Shown here piece after piece: positions 9,973-21,140 of a stretch of DNA of 64,000 nucleotides (the first letter of the stretch is position 1; every line of letters starts with the position of its first letter). The position numbers and the translations under genes are program-made. A model generated the notes under the pieces. It saw nothing but the letters and a program-made list of their open reading frames with translations. It was not told the origin of the DNA and did not search any database. Source of the stretch: Zelopaecilomyces penicillatus (Eukaryota > Ascomycota > Sordariomycetes > Hypocreales > Pseudodiploosporaceae). The stretch lies in contig VCCP01000003.1 of assembly GCA_005765155.1 (NCBI GenBank), positions 1,860,001-1,924,000 of the forward strand. Reading direction: 5' to 3'.

Positions 9973-12203
9973 ATGAAAGCAGGTTTATATGAAGGGTTAT
10001 TGACATGGTTCCAGGTGTGTTACAATTTATGTATAGACCATGGTGAAAAAAAAATACAATCTAATTACAATCAGTTATTGGGGCTGGGGGATTCGGACCT
10101 TTTCATGCGGTTGCAATCTGTAGATGACGCCACTTTTGTCGGGCCGAGGGAGCATGGGTTGAGAAGCATATGTACGTAGTAGGGCCGACAATTTTTAATT
10201 TTTTTGGTTCTCTTCTTGTTAGCCGCAAGGTGTAATGATAAAAGGTAACATGGAAGCATTCAAATGGTAAGTGTTGATAATGTTAAAGCTGGGAGCCCGG
10301 CTATCAAGGTCGGTGGAGAATGGTGGCTTGAGGACTAGGAACACAGTAAGATCGGGACGGGAAGAGCTTTTCGTCAGTTTTCTTTTTGGGCATTTCGTAC
10401 AATGCAGTTTTAGTAGCTCACCTTCAACTGGTAGTTGAACCCGGGCGACTGAAACTTGGGCTCCATATTCTTTAGTTAGTAATTGCACTGTAACAGATGC
10501 GTTGGCATCGAGATTGCTTTATCAGCATCAGTCAAAACGAGCTCATGCGCAAACTCGAGGGCCGAGTGGATGTAGCTTGGGATGTCCTGGTAGATTCAAT
10601 TACCTGCACGTAAGTTACGGCCTTGTAATACCCCGACACAAGTACGGAGAAGCTACAGACACCTGTAAGCCTTCACAGGTACCTATTGTTACCTAGGTAG
10701 GTAGGTACCAGGTATGCTGTCTTGCTGAACGATTTCCGAAGCTGCACCCCAAAGCCTAAAACGCTAATAGAAGACTGTTAATTAACCATTACGAAATATC
10801 TCGCGGGGAAACAGCTAACAGCCAACAGCCAGCAACGACCCCCAAACCTCTATCTCCAGCTTCGTGCCTTCCATCCTTCTACTTCGTGTTCGTAAAAACA
10901 ACCCTGCACTGCCATCAGCCTAATACTGAGAACCCAACCAGGGCCAAACCCCATTGCAGCAACTGGCTCTGCATCAGTTCTCTTGAGGCAATTACAACAT
11001 ATCTACCCATTCCTACACACAGGTTACAACCCTACGATTCCAGGCCACGAATTTGGGTTCATCGCCCACTCTCAGAACAAGCCTTTTCCCGCTCTGTTTT
11101 ACGAAGTTACGCATCCTAGCGTGCCGGTTTTCGAGGAGCCCGCAAGCAGGATCAGTGACTGGGCCCGCCTCGTGCGTCTCGATTCTCCGGGAATCAAACA
11201 AGGGCTTGCAGGTAAGCTCCGGTGCTGTTGGATGTAAGATCGAGCAGGACCACCATCGAATGGACAAAAATCGCGCTCTACCTACCTACATACATACTGT
11301 ACAAGTAGCGCAGTAGTACAGTATACGGCCCCTCTTGCTCTCTCGGTGGACTTTCCTTGAACACCATCTTGGTCTGGAGTCAGCCCTCCACTGCAAGGTG
11401 TATTGGCTAGCCTCCTTGCTCGATCGTCCCCCGCCAGGCCTGGGTCAACGTCAGCAGCGCCCACCCAGCGCCGCAATACCGTCACCACGTCGTCCCACGC
11501 TGGTAGAGTCCAAGGGCTTGGCGCCTCATGGCGTAGCGGCCTTTGGAATGCGGACACAGATGGGGAACAGAAGGGTCGCTCGCGAAGAACACTCGGCTCC
11601 AAATGGCCAGTGCTGGCGTTCATAGCGTTGCTCGCTGTGAGTGAATTTCTTCTCCTTTGCCCTTGGGCATGGACATGGACATGGATGAATAGTCCTCCCG
11701 CCCTGCCACGATCTTTCACAGCTCTGCACGCAAAGCTGCATAATAATGGCTGTTGCTGTTACTTGCAGTGGTTCAAGTTCAAGACACTGTACTGAGTGGG
11801 CCCCGCCTATTTCCGCGCATCCCGTTTTTCGTTAGCACCTCTGGCAACCTCTGCCAAAAACCTGGTGGTGTGTAGCGCTAAGCAGCTCTCGGCGACTCTC
11901 CCCCGCGTCGGCACCCCCCCAAAATACAGACTTCTATCCCTGCTCTAGGAGCTGTGCCATGGCCTTGATTCGCTAACTTTGAATACTGTCAAATCCCAGC
12001 TCGCGCATTTCATGCTCCATGACGCCAAGCTGCACCTCCTCCAGCTCCAGTCGTCCCGGCTCTTCTTTGCCTCCTCTTCCTCCTATCATACCTTTTTCTT
12101 CAGACCTTTATTTCACTCAAACTCTGATATTTCTGTGCCGGCGCCCGTCTGTTTGAACCCTGCACCGTTTCCCACCCTCCTGCCGACATCGCTGGCCCTC
12201 ACC
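9973..12203. other. Intergenic: upstream region of the hexokinase gene
   Basis: No confident gene. A TACC/GGTA cluster lies at 10680-10714. The stretch 10980-11640 has overlapping open frames with donor-like sites at 11211 (gtaagc) and 11638 (gtgagt). It could be a transcribed leader or an unrecognised small gene. From about 12030 the DNA is pyrimidine-rich and reads as the hexokinase leader. A six-codon uORF begins at the ATG at 11959. Confidence 0.45.
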
Positions 12204-14083
12204 ATGGCGCTGGCCGAGCACACGACCCGCGTTACCTCCCAATTCGAATTCTCCGATGCGGAAGTCAATCGCAATGTCCAGGAATTCCTTAAGCAGATGA
12301 GTAAGTCGAAATATCCCCAAGCGTTGGAGCCAGTGGTCCTTCAGGAGCTAAACAGTCTACAGGCGACGGACTGGAAAATGATGGTACCAGCATCAGCCAA
12401 ATCCCTACCTACGTCACTGCCGTGCCCGATGGTTCAGAGAAGGTGAGTTTTCGCAAGCTGATCACGGGTTGACAAACTTGCGTATGTGTGTGCGTGCTGA
12501 AACTCGATTAATCTGCAGGGCCTGTACTTGGCTGTAGACCTTGGCGGAACCAACTTCCGAGTCTGTTCCATTACGCTGAATGGCGATACAACCTTCAACT
12601 TGACCTATAATAAGGTCGCTATACCAAAGGAGCTTATGGTAGCCGAGACTGCACGGGAGCTCTTTGCATTTCTCGCAAAGCAGATTGAGCTTTTCCTGAG
12701 AGAACATCATGCAGACCGATTTGAGAGTCATGTCCATCGCCGCAACACATCTAGCACCCCTCAAGGTTATAGAGACGAAAACATCTTCCGACTCGGATTC
12801 ACCTTTAGTTTCCCAGTGCAGCAGCTAGGAATTAACAAGGGAAATCTCATTAGATGGACCAAGGGCTTCGACATCCCTGACGCGATTGGAAAGGATGTTT
12901 GTGCCTTACTGCAAATCGAGATCGACCGGCTTCGTCTCCCAGTTAAAGTGGCGGCGCTCGTCAACGATACTGTGGGAACGCTCATGGCACGATCATATAC
13001 ATCGAGTGGCAAGCATCGATCCATCCTGGGCGCTATCTTTGGTACTGGGACCAACGGAGCTTACATCGAAAAAGCCAAGAACATCAAGAAGCCGATTAAA
13101 GGCGAGTACAACACATCAACAGGTGAAATGGTTGTCAATACCGAGTGGGGATCTTTTGATAATCAGCTTAATGTCCTTCCAACGACATCTTGGGATACGG
13201 CTTTGGACAAGCTAACTGTTAATACGGGTATCCAAATGTTTGAAAAGAGAGTGTCTGGCATGTTTTTGGGAGAAATTGTACGCTTGGCTATTGTTGACAT
13301 GATGAAGGAGGATGATTCGACTCTTTTCCAGGATGTGGACTCGAGCTTCAATGACTGGAGCACGACGACCAGCATCAGCCCGCAGTCGGGGCTTCTGAAA
13401 CCATGGGGTCTCGACAGCGCCATCCTGTCTGTAGCAGCGGCGGACAACACACCGGAATTATCCACCGTCCGACAGGAGCTCGAGAACCTTCTCCATGTGT
13501 ATACCCCATCATTGGAAGATGCACAGGCTTTCAAGTCAGTTGCCAATGCTGTCGTTCGCCGTGCAGCCAGGCTGTCCGCGGTGGCCATTGGTGCCATTGT
13601 CATACAGTCGGGAAAACTAAATGATCCCAAAGAGGAGGTGATTGATATTGGTGTTGATGGCAGCTTGGTTGAACATTACCCCTTCTTTAGAGATATGATT
13701 TATGAGGCCTTGCGTGCTGTTGACGGTATCGGTCACGAAGGTGCCGCCAAGATCCGTATTGGAATTGCCAAAGACGGCAGTGGTGTTGGAGCAGCCTTAA
13801 TTGCGCTCGTGGCAGCGAAAATGGAGAAGCCAGGAGACTTCCTGGTAGATTTACGACGGGACATTAGGCGGGGACTGGAGGCTATTGACACACCTGGTAC
13901 GTTTTTCATTGATTTTTATATTAATGGCACCTGTGTGCCCCATATACACAGGTGCGCGCGCGAAGACTTTGCTGACTTTGTTTCTCAGTGGACGAATCTC
14001 CCATCTCCTCAACTGCGTTGTTGGCCGGTAGTGTCATTGGCATCGCGGCTATCGCAGCCTTCTGGTGGAGCAGGCATCGATAG
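12204..14083 (+). CDS. Hexokinase-family protein with C-terminal membrane tail (HxkC-like)
   Basis: Four exons, 12204-12300, 12363-12442, 12519-13896 and 13989-14083, give 549 residues. Hexokinases phosphorylate glucose with ATP. All key motifs are visible: phosphate-1 LAVDLGGTNFRV (about 63), FTFSFP (153), RWTKGFD (171), LVNDTVGTL with catalytic Asp at about 209, GTGTNGAY (234), NTEWGSFDN (266) and AKDGSGVGAALIA near the end. The last exon adds an unusual tail: VDESPISST, then about 18 hydrophobic residues (ALLAGSVIGIAAIAAFWW), then SRHR. That is the form of a tail anchor. Aspergillus HxkC, a regulatory hexokinase paralogue, is reported at mitochondria, and the tail suggests the same class. 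An in-frame ATG at 12012 could add 64 residues. Catalytic activity is not excluded by the residues seen. Confidence 0.9.
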
Positions 14084-14449
14084 GGCATGAAATTATTTGG
14101 TTGGTTCTTTTTTAAGTTCCATGGGAGGCGTCATATGTACTTCAAAATCTGTATTGATCAGCAGCACTCGGTTATCGGCAAGCCTTATTTACTCTGTCAC
14201 CACGAGGATTGGATTTGAGCTCTCTGTCTTGTCTCTTTTTGATTATTAGTTTTGTTCTAGCTACCCTCCCTGGGAGGTCATGGAATTATGTCTAGATCTA
14301 CCTACTGAGATTGGATACACACTGAAAATATGAACCGCACATGGTGTAACGCCCGGCTCTGCATCATTAATCGTTCCCATTACATCACTTTATATCATAT
14401 CCTCCCCTGTCTCTTTTGTTCCTTTGACGTGGATTCCTGAATTAATTTT
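14084..14449. other. Short convergent intergenic (3' ends of hexokinase and Naa50-like genes)
   Basis: This stretch holds the two 3' untranslated regions. I see no ORF or repeat of note. Confidence 0.6.
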
Positions 14450-15544
14450 TCATCCGCTGAAAGCAGCTGCAGGATATGACCTGTCTTTCTTTTTTCTAGC
14501 AGTGGAGCTGCTTCTGGAGCTGGCGCTGGACCCAGGTTCACTGGCAATTTTTCGAGGAGGTGCTAGAAGACTGGGCAACATCATCTCCGCAGGCAGATCG
14601 TTCCACTCAGTTTCAGCCCTTTGATTCTGATATGATTGTCCCGATCCAGCTCTGGGAGGCGGCCTACTAACGTTGCTGCTGCTGCTCTTGGGCATTTCGG
14701 ATAACGATGGAAGATTCATTACGGCCGCCGTTGTGCTGTTGATCGTGGGGCGAGGGGGCTGTGGGACTGAAGAAGGCAGAGAGCCTCGTACCGTGGCCCC
14801 GACGCGGCGCTGGACAAGCCATGCAGAGTCAGGACGCAGCTTAAGATAGTATCCTTTGATGGGTGGTTCCTGGCGTCTGAAGCCACGTGCCTCATACCAA
14901 TGGAGGCCCTCGTCATTTTCGGTCCAAACATGAGCTGTCACTGTCCTGACGTCGAGACCTGGATTCGACACTGCGGAGGCAATGACGTCCTCGAGGGCAG
15001 CTTTGATCAGACCCATGGAGCGATATGGAGAAAGTAGACAGAGGGATTGGATGTAAAGATTTTGCGGAATCTGCTGATCGGCAGACCGGGTGTCGACATC
15101 TGGCTCGACACGACAGACGATGCCACCAACGATCTTGGGTTCCTCGCCATTGTAGGTCCAGGTAATGACACGAGAGAAGCGACCCGACGCAGCTGGATCG
15201 ATGGCGCGCTGATAAAAGGAGTCGGGATAGCTCACGGAGAGCAGCAGGGCATTGATGCGTCGGAATGCGTTTACATCATCACTGGTGATGGTGCGGATGG
15301 CAGCCTCGTGCGGCAGAGTCGGGGATGGCGACAGGGGCGATGGCGGGCCGGACGATACAGGAGAGGCTCGAGGTGGTGCCGATAATGGTCCGGCAGCAGC
15401 GGCGCCGACGGGGGGAAGGACGGGACGGCCGGCGTTATTCCTGCTGGTGCTGTTGGGAGGCGGAGCGTACTTCGGAGCCTGAGATTGGAAAAAGGAGCGG
15501 ATGGAGGGTTGGGCGGGATTGGCGGTGACAGTCGGGAGCGACAT
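14450..15544 (-). CDS. GNAT N-acetyltransferase, Naa50-like, with disordered flanks
   Basis: A single exon encodes 364 residues. The start at 15544 (MSLPTV) is the only ATG, since the upstream open frame to 15808 contains no Met. Residues 1-85 are Pro/Ser/Ala-rich. The GNAT fold follows: ITSDDVNAFRRINALLLSVSYPDSFYQRAI, FSRVITWTYNGEEPKIVGGIVCRVE, then QNLYIQSLCLLSPYRSMGL (strand beta4 and the acetyl-CoA loop), TAHVWTENDEGLHWYEARGF and KGYYLKLRPDSAWLVQRR. LLPVSYPDSFY-like and WYE..GF segments are typical of Naa50/San N-terminal acetyltransferases. The acetyl-CoA loop reads YRSMGL rather than strict RxxGxG. The C-terminal 120 residues are Ser/Pro-rich and end in a basic RKKKDR stretch. N-terminal Met acetylation is inferred from the family. 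Confidence 0.83.
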   Translation of the reverse strand: MSLPTVTANPAQPSIRSFFQSQAPKYAPPPNSTSRNNAGRPVLPPVGAAAAGPLSAPPRASPVSSGPPSPLSPSPTLPHEAAIRTITSDDVNAFRRINALLLSVSYPDSFYQRAIDPAASGRFSRVITWTYNGEEPKIVGGIVCRVEPDVDTRSADQQIPQNLYIQSLCLLSPYRSMGLIKAALEDVIASAVSNPGLDVRTVTAHVWTENDEGLHWYEARGFRRQEPPIKGYYLKLRPDSAWLVQRRVGATVRGSLPSSVPQPPRPTINSTTAAVMNLPSLSEMPKSSSSNVSRPPPRAGSGQSYQNQRAETEWNDLPAEMMLPSLLAPPRKIASEPGSSASSRSSSTARKKKDRSYPAAAFSG

Positions 15545-15561
15545 GGTGAAAATTGAAGACT

Positions 15562-15680
15562 GAAAGTGGAAAGTGGAAAGTGGAAAGTGGAAAGTTGAAA
15601 GGTGAAAGGTGAAAGGTGAAAGGTGAAAGGTGAAAGGTGAAAGGTGAAAGGTGAAAGGTGAAAGGTGAAGAGTGAAGAGT
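15562..15680. repeat. 17-copy heptanucleotide minisatellite in the leader of the Naa50-like gene
   Basis: Perfect 7-bp register throughout: gaaagtg x4, gaaagtt x1, gaaaggt x10 and gaagagt x2. It lies 18-136 nt upstream of the start codon. On the transcript strand it is a C/T-rich array of CTTTCAC/ACCTTTC units. Confidence 0.97.
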
Positions 15681-17494
15681 GAAGACGCGGACAGCCGGTG
15701 ACCGGAGTCCAGGGTTCTTGACACACAAGAGGGTGAGAGAAGGCGAAAAAAGGACGACGAGGCGAGAAAGGAGAAGATAGAGACGCAAGATAAACGGCCG
15801 ATAGGCAATTGGGAGGGGGACGGGTCTCGTTGTCTCCTATTATTATATGGCCCCTCGTACTAATGTCGATGTGTCGCGTCTGGTTTGAAGGTGTTCATCG
15901 GTGCAGTACAGGAAGCTACTGTAGGTACTGGGTTATTAGGTACTATAAAGGCACTGTATGTACAGCATGCCACCTAATTTTAACTGCTTCTAGAGTTTGC
16001 GAATTGCGGCAGATGTCTCGGCTGGCGGGGCGTCCAGTTTGCAGCTTCAGTACCAAGAGTCCAAGATGCAGCATGTGAAGACCAGAGCTGCAGCCAATCT
16101 AGAAGCGGTGTTGGGGCAACACAGCATTCACGGAGCAGAAGACAAAAAAAAACGGTTGTTTGCTGATGGCTGTGACCCACGGGGATCGGGTGAGTGAAGA
16201 GTGGGTTGGGTATTGGTTTGGAGGAGGAGGAGGAGGTAGGTCATAACTGTTACAGAGTGCATACCGACTGCAGGTGCAGGTTACAGGTAAAGCACAAAGT
16301 ATTTGCTAAGTAGTCATCATGATGCACTGGCATTGATTCAGAGCCTCAAGGCGGCTGTCTAATGTGCTGCTGTACGTTGCCTGCTCGTGCTACGCGTCCC
16401 TGACGAAGGAGCATGCCAGCACGTCCAGGCGTGATAGCTCATCAGTGGTCTGGCAGTGGTTTGGCAGTGAACTAGATACTAAATTAGCAGTGAACTGGCA
16501 GTGGCCTAGCCATTCAGCTCGACACTTGATTGGTGGTGGGGGACCCATTCAGAGGGTAAAATGGAACATCATATGCCCCATTTCCATCAATTTCAGGGGG
16601 TTTTGCTGCTCCTATAACCTAGTACCTTATTAGTACCTAGGTAATAGTCATGGAGCAGAAACCAGCATCAATTGCGGGTGGTATTACGCAGTGCCGTTGT
16701 TCAACCGGACGACCAGACATTAGACGCTAGGAGTGAAAAAGATCCAGTGGGCATTGACAGCGCTCTCAGAGAATGTCCAAAGCAGGAGGGAGATCAGTGG
16801 GCAGCGCCCCGGGGATACTGGCCGTGTAATTTTTCCCCATCCCCTGAAAAACACCGAGCTTTGTTATGGAAAGCCCCGAGAGCGCCTTGACTTTTAGTAC
16901 CTACCTACCATTAGGAGGTACCTACCTGTGCTACCATTGTTAGATTGCTGCTGACAATTGCTTCTTCTTTGCTATTTGCTCTTACACACTGGCTCCTTTT
17001 TCTTTCTTTTCGCCCTTGGCAAAAACCTGAGTGCACCTACTTTTCTCCCAGTCTATTGCGTTTGCCTGCTGCAACAGAGAGCTTTTCCTTCTTCGTCTTC
17101 TTTTTTTGAGCAGTTGTAAAGACGACAAAAAGACAGAAAAGGAGGCGCCAAAGGGAGCAGACGGGAGAGAGAAGCAGTTTCAAGCGGGCGGCTTTGCCAC
17201 ATTCATCCATACTGTACCCGTACCGCTGCTTTTTTGCTCCCCTACCCATTGCCGTTCCAGCAGCGGAACATGGTGCGCCATTGGTGAGGTGACGAAAGGC
17301 TCCGGTGCACCTTTACCTTTTCAACCACCTCCATTCCAAGGCTTGTCTGAATTCCCACCCGGCCGATATTCCGGGGTTCACCATTTTCACCGGGAAGCTG
17401 GTCGGTATTTCCTACACGACGCAGTTACACAGAGCCACGAGAGCCTCGCCCATCTTCTCCCACATCTCCATTGGGGGTCCTGGCTGTGGTCATC
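15681..17494. other. Divergent intergenic: promoters of Naa50-like and Sgf11-like genes
   Basis: No gene is supported. There are recurring ggcagtg words at about 16445-16505, a TACC/GGTA cluster at 16897-16930, and a pyrimidine-rich leader-like stretch from about 16950 to 17110. Confidence 0.5.
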
Positions 17495-18813
17495 ATGAAT
17501 TCCAACACTGGCCGGGCGGGTGTTATCCGCGCTCGGGACGATGCCGGCAGCATGGACAAGCTGGTATGTTGCCTTACCCTGCGTCTTTTCCTTGCGCTTG
17601 TTTTTGGGCTTCCTCTCTCTCTAGGCGACGAGCAAATTGGGCGTTGAGCTTGTCTAGTGACCTAGACGAGAGAAAAAGATGTTGCATCATGCGCCCACCT
17701 CCGATGGGGACGTCCCATCCCGCAAAACAAACCACTGACAGCTTCTGCTTGCGTTGCCTTTAGGCTCACTCGGTCCTCGATGACGTGCTGTACAATCTTC
17801 TTTCCGATCTGTTGATGAAAATACATCGCGATGAGAAGAACGCAAGGGCAACTACCGCCGCAATCCGAGTAGAGAAGCTGGCTTCCGACGCCTCAGACAG
17901 CTCTACGCCTGATTCCAGGCCCGACGTGCGAGTTGAGACCGATGCCGCCATCTACGAGGATGGCAAAGTGCTCCTCAAGGGCAATCCTCTACAAACAACA
18001 AAGGACGTCATATGCCCCAAATGTCATCTACCCCGATTATTATACCCAACCGATGGCAAGGGATCAAGAAAACCCGACCCGACCATCGTGTACTGTAAGA
18101 AACATCCATACATAGAGAAGCAGGGCTGCGACATCTACGGCCAAAGTTGGGTCGGGCCAGGCCCTGGAAGAGGCAAGAAGAAGAAGGACATGGACAAGGC
18201 AGACGGAGCTGCCGAACAAAGACCGCCGAACGTGCTTTCATTTCCATCTGCTACTTGCAGTAAATGCAAAAGATGCATTCTGGTCACCCGATTGAATAAT
18301 CACATGGGATCTTGCATTGGTAACAGTGGCCGGAACGCAAGCCGTGCTGCTGCCCAAAGAATAAATGGAGGCGGTTCGCAAAACGAATCAACACCACCGC
18401 CATCTCAGAAGGCGACGCCAGTGCCGGGTTCACGTGGCGTGAGTCCGAAAAAACGTGACGCGAGCGATGACGAAGACGATTCTGAAGCCAGCACACACAA
18501 GAAGAAGAAGCTGAAGCAAACGCTCACCAAGAAGGTTATTATCAAAACCAAGCCGTCGCTTACGAAGAAAGACAAGGTCAAAGGCGGCTCCCAGCTGAGT
18601 CAAGAGCACAAGGCCGAATACGATGACGGTCTCGATCTACCCCCGGTCAGCAAGGTGTTGAACAAGGCCAAAATGAAGGTCGAGAGCCCTATTAAAAAGC
18701 TAAAAGCGAGCAAGCCACCTCTCAGTTCGCCAATGTCGAAAAATGGGAGGGATGCAGATGGGGAGTCCGAGTCCTCAGGGACTTTGTCTTCACCACCAGC
18801 AGGCCATCACTAA
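17495..18813 (+). CDS. Sgf11-like SAGA deubiquitination-module zinc-finger protein
   Basis: Two exons, 17495-17563 and 17764-18813, with a 200-nt GTATGT...TAG intron, give 372 residues. The N-terminal helix MDKL|AHSVLDDVLYNLLSDLL resembles the Sgf11 helix that docks on the SAGA deubiquitinase module. At about 188-207 lies C-x2-C-x-R-x5-RL-x2-H-x3-C, the same residue spacing as the yeast Sgf11 zinc finger. Between them is an additional Cys/His element: CPKC at 107-110, CKKH at 134-137 and Cys 145. The C-terminal 160 residues are basic and acidic low complexity with Lys-rich blocks (KKKKLKQ), suiting a nuclear, nucleosome-contacting protein. Role: H2B deubiquitination and transcription with Ubp8/Sus1/Sgf73, inferred from family. 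The start is the only ATG that keeps the helix. Confidence 0.75.
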
Positions 18814-19710
18814 GAGGGTATCTGGAGTTGACGAAGACCACATCTATTATAAATTATATTATGGTGCCTGGAACCATCACCTTCGTTTATTATCAGGACT
18901 AGAGAAAACCGAAACATGTAAACGGCCATCCATGCTCCTATACCTACGTGGCGAGGAGAGGTGAGGGTGGCAGATTCACGACAGTACATACCGAGAGTCG
19001 AGATTTGGGGGAGGACAACGTATGTCCCTCGCTGCTGCTGCTTCTGGGATTTCATTTTGGGCAGTTCGCCATGATTTGGATACGGACAGGCGGCTTGATG
19101 CTAAGCGTTTGATTTTGGATTTTGTTTTCCCTTGCGAGCCATCAAGGTATCCCCTTCTTCTGTATAATCTTTTTCCCTTTTTACCTTCATTCTTCCTTTT
19201 CTATCACCAGACTCATCAAAATGCATTGGGCGAGCGGCTGGGAAGTTTGTTTAGGCTGGCAGAAACTACAAGAAAGGTGCTGATGGGGAGGGTCCCCAAC
19301 ACAGCATATCACGGACTATGGGGACGGGGGCCAAAAAAGGGCGTTTAGGCGTGCGGTGTTTTGTATGGATTGAGCTTTTGCCGTTGCGAAGGATACAATA
19401 TTCGAACTTTTCATCCTTTTGTTCGACACTCTCTGACAACAGTTTTATCAAACGTGACTGATTCCTCTGTGAAGTGATGTCTTTAGCTTGCTTTTTATGA
19501 CTTTTTATGAATTCTTAACGAATGTCTATTTTGAATCTCTTGGCCAAAAAGTAAATGGCAACTCCTCAACGCCCTGCCGTGTGTAAACGCATACCTCTCC
19601 TGTTTAAATGCTAACCCCCCATGTTATATACTACTCAAACCAACCCGCCTTCTTGTTATGGATACATATGATGACAAGACCACCTCTCCGCTGAGTTCTA
19701 TCCGTCCACG
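18814..19710. other. Convergent intergenic (Sgf11-like and cyclophilin 3' ends)
   Basis: About 900 nt with T-rich stretches (19140-19200 and 19480-19560). No gene is supported. Confidence 0.5.
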
Positions 19711-20442
19711 TTAGATCTCATCCTGGCCTTCAATAATCCTTGCAGTCACAATCTTGACCTCGTCGACAGGTCTGTCCTCGGCACCGGTGGGCACCAGCCC
19801 CATGCGCCGCACAACGCTCATGCCGCTCTTGACCCTGCCAAAGATGGTGTGCTTCCCGTCGAGCCATGGCGCTGGCGCTAGTGTAATGAAGAATTGGGAG
19901 CCATTGGTGTTGGGCCCGGCGTTGGCCATGCTGAGGATGCCGGCGCCAGTGTGCTTGAGGCCCGGGTCGATCTCATCCTCAAACTTGTCGCCGTATATGG
20001 ACACGCCGCCGCGACCGGTGCCAGTAGGATCGCCACCCTGGATCATGAAGTTGGGAATGATGCGGTGGAAGATGGTGGAGCTGTAGTAGCCGCGACGGAC
20101 GAGGGTGGTAAAGTTATTGCACGTCTTGGGCGCGTGCGAAGTGTAGAGTTCGACGGTAATGGAGCCCTGGGGGAAGCAAGCTGGTTAGCTGGGTTTGGAC
20201 CTTGAAAGTTTGTATATTAATAAGGAAGCACAAGACACAGCCACAGCCTCCTAAGTCTAGACAATCGGCGCTCAAGCTTGTTGCGCTCAAGTGCAGGCTT
20301 CGGCACTCGGGAGTCAATCGTGGTTGTGACAAAGCTTGCCAGTAGAGTGAAGCGAAAAGCAAGCTTCGCCGGGTAGGATAAAGAGGGCATTCAAGAGCTC
20401 GAAACGTACCATTGTGGTCTCCAGGACGATATTTGTTGTCAT
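19711..20442 (-). CDS. Peptidyl-prolyl cis-trans isomerase, PPIL1-type cyclophilin
   Basis: Two exons, 20442-20410 and 20166-19711, separated by a 243-nt GTACGT...CAG intron, give 162 residues, the usual size for single-domain PPIL1. Exon 1 encodes only MTTNIVLETTM. Exon 2 continues GSITVELYTSHAPKTCNNF, FHRIIPNFMIQGGDPTGTG, YGDKFEDEI, GILSMANAGPNTNGSQFFIT and WLDGKHTIFGRV. These include the cyclophilin active-site residues (Arg of FHR, QGG, MANAGP, SQFF and the W/H of WLDGKH). PPIL1 proteins catalyse Xaa-Pro isomerisation and join the spliceosome in other eukaryotes; that role is inferred. There is no signal peptide, so it is cytosolic or nuclear. The first intron is much longer than the local norm. 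Confidence 0.95.
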
Positions 20443-21140
20443 GGCGGCGGATTGTCGGGCTCTTCCGTTCGCAAGAGTCGGACTAGGTGGGTATTATGCG
20501 GAGGAGACGCGATGCGAGGCTACAGATGTTTGCTAATTGTCAATCAATCCATGGTTGGAGGGGCTGCGGAAACGGAAAAGCTTCAGATATGTTCTCTCTA
20601 ACAAACAACCCCAGTCGGCGGTAAACCATTGAAAAAGTCCGTCCCCCCTGTGGCGCAAACCAAGCGACCGCTGCAGGGACCAGACCGGCCCATTAGACAT
20701 TGGCCATTATAGTGGCTCAGAGCCACCAGACATCACCCCGTTGTGCCAGTGTTAGTGGCCGTGATAGGACACCTTTGCCTCAATGCCAGGGCCCGTAAAA
20801 CAGTCAGGAATAAACACGCCCTTTCTGCTTCTTTCCACCACCTCTGCCACTCTACGCTACTCCCTCCTTCCACCAGCAACTTGGTAAAAAAATATTCTCA
20901 GAAACACCTACCTTGTCTCTTGGATAATTTCACAATAATACTTGGAGGCATCAACAGCGCAATCGTCCTCCAACCAGTCTGAGATGATGTTAGGTTCCGT
21001 TACGCCAATTTCAAACCGTGGGGATTGAGATCTTGTCTGCTTTGCCCTACTTAGGTCCCATTTGGTGACGTTTCCCAACGAAAGGGAATTATTTTAACAG
21101 CAGAAAATCCGTAGCGACGACTTCAGTTTAGCTACTCATC
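20443..21140. other. Divergent promoter region, cyclophilin / signal peptide peptidase
   Basis: About 700 nt with no supportable ORF. The A/T content rises near 20880-20950. Confidence 0.5.

Noticed and set aside
11403..11795. 130-codon + strand ORF with a hydrophobic stretch
   Set aside because: A similarly long ORF is open on the opposite strand, composition is G/C-biased and no family is visible. Kept only as a possible leader exon.
15545..15808. N-terminal extension of the Naa50-like frame through the heptamer array
   Set aside because: There is no ATG in the extension; the open frame is only a product of the stop-free repeat.
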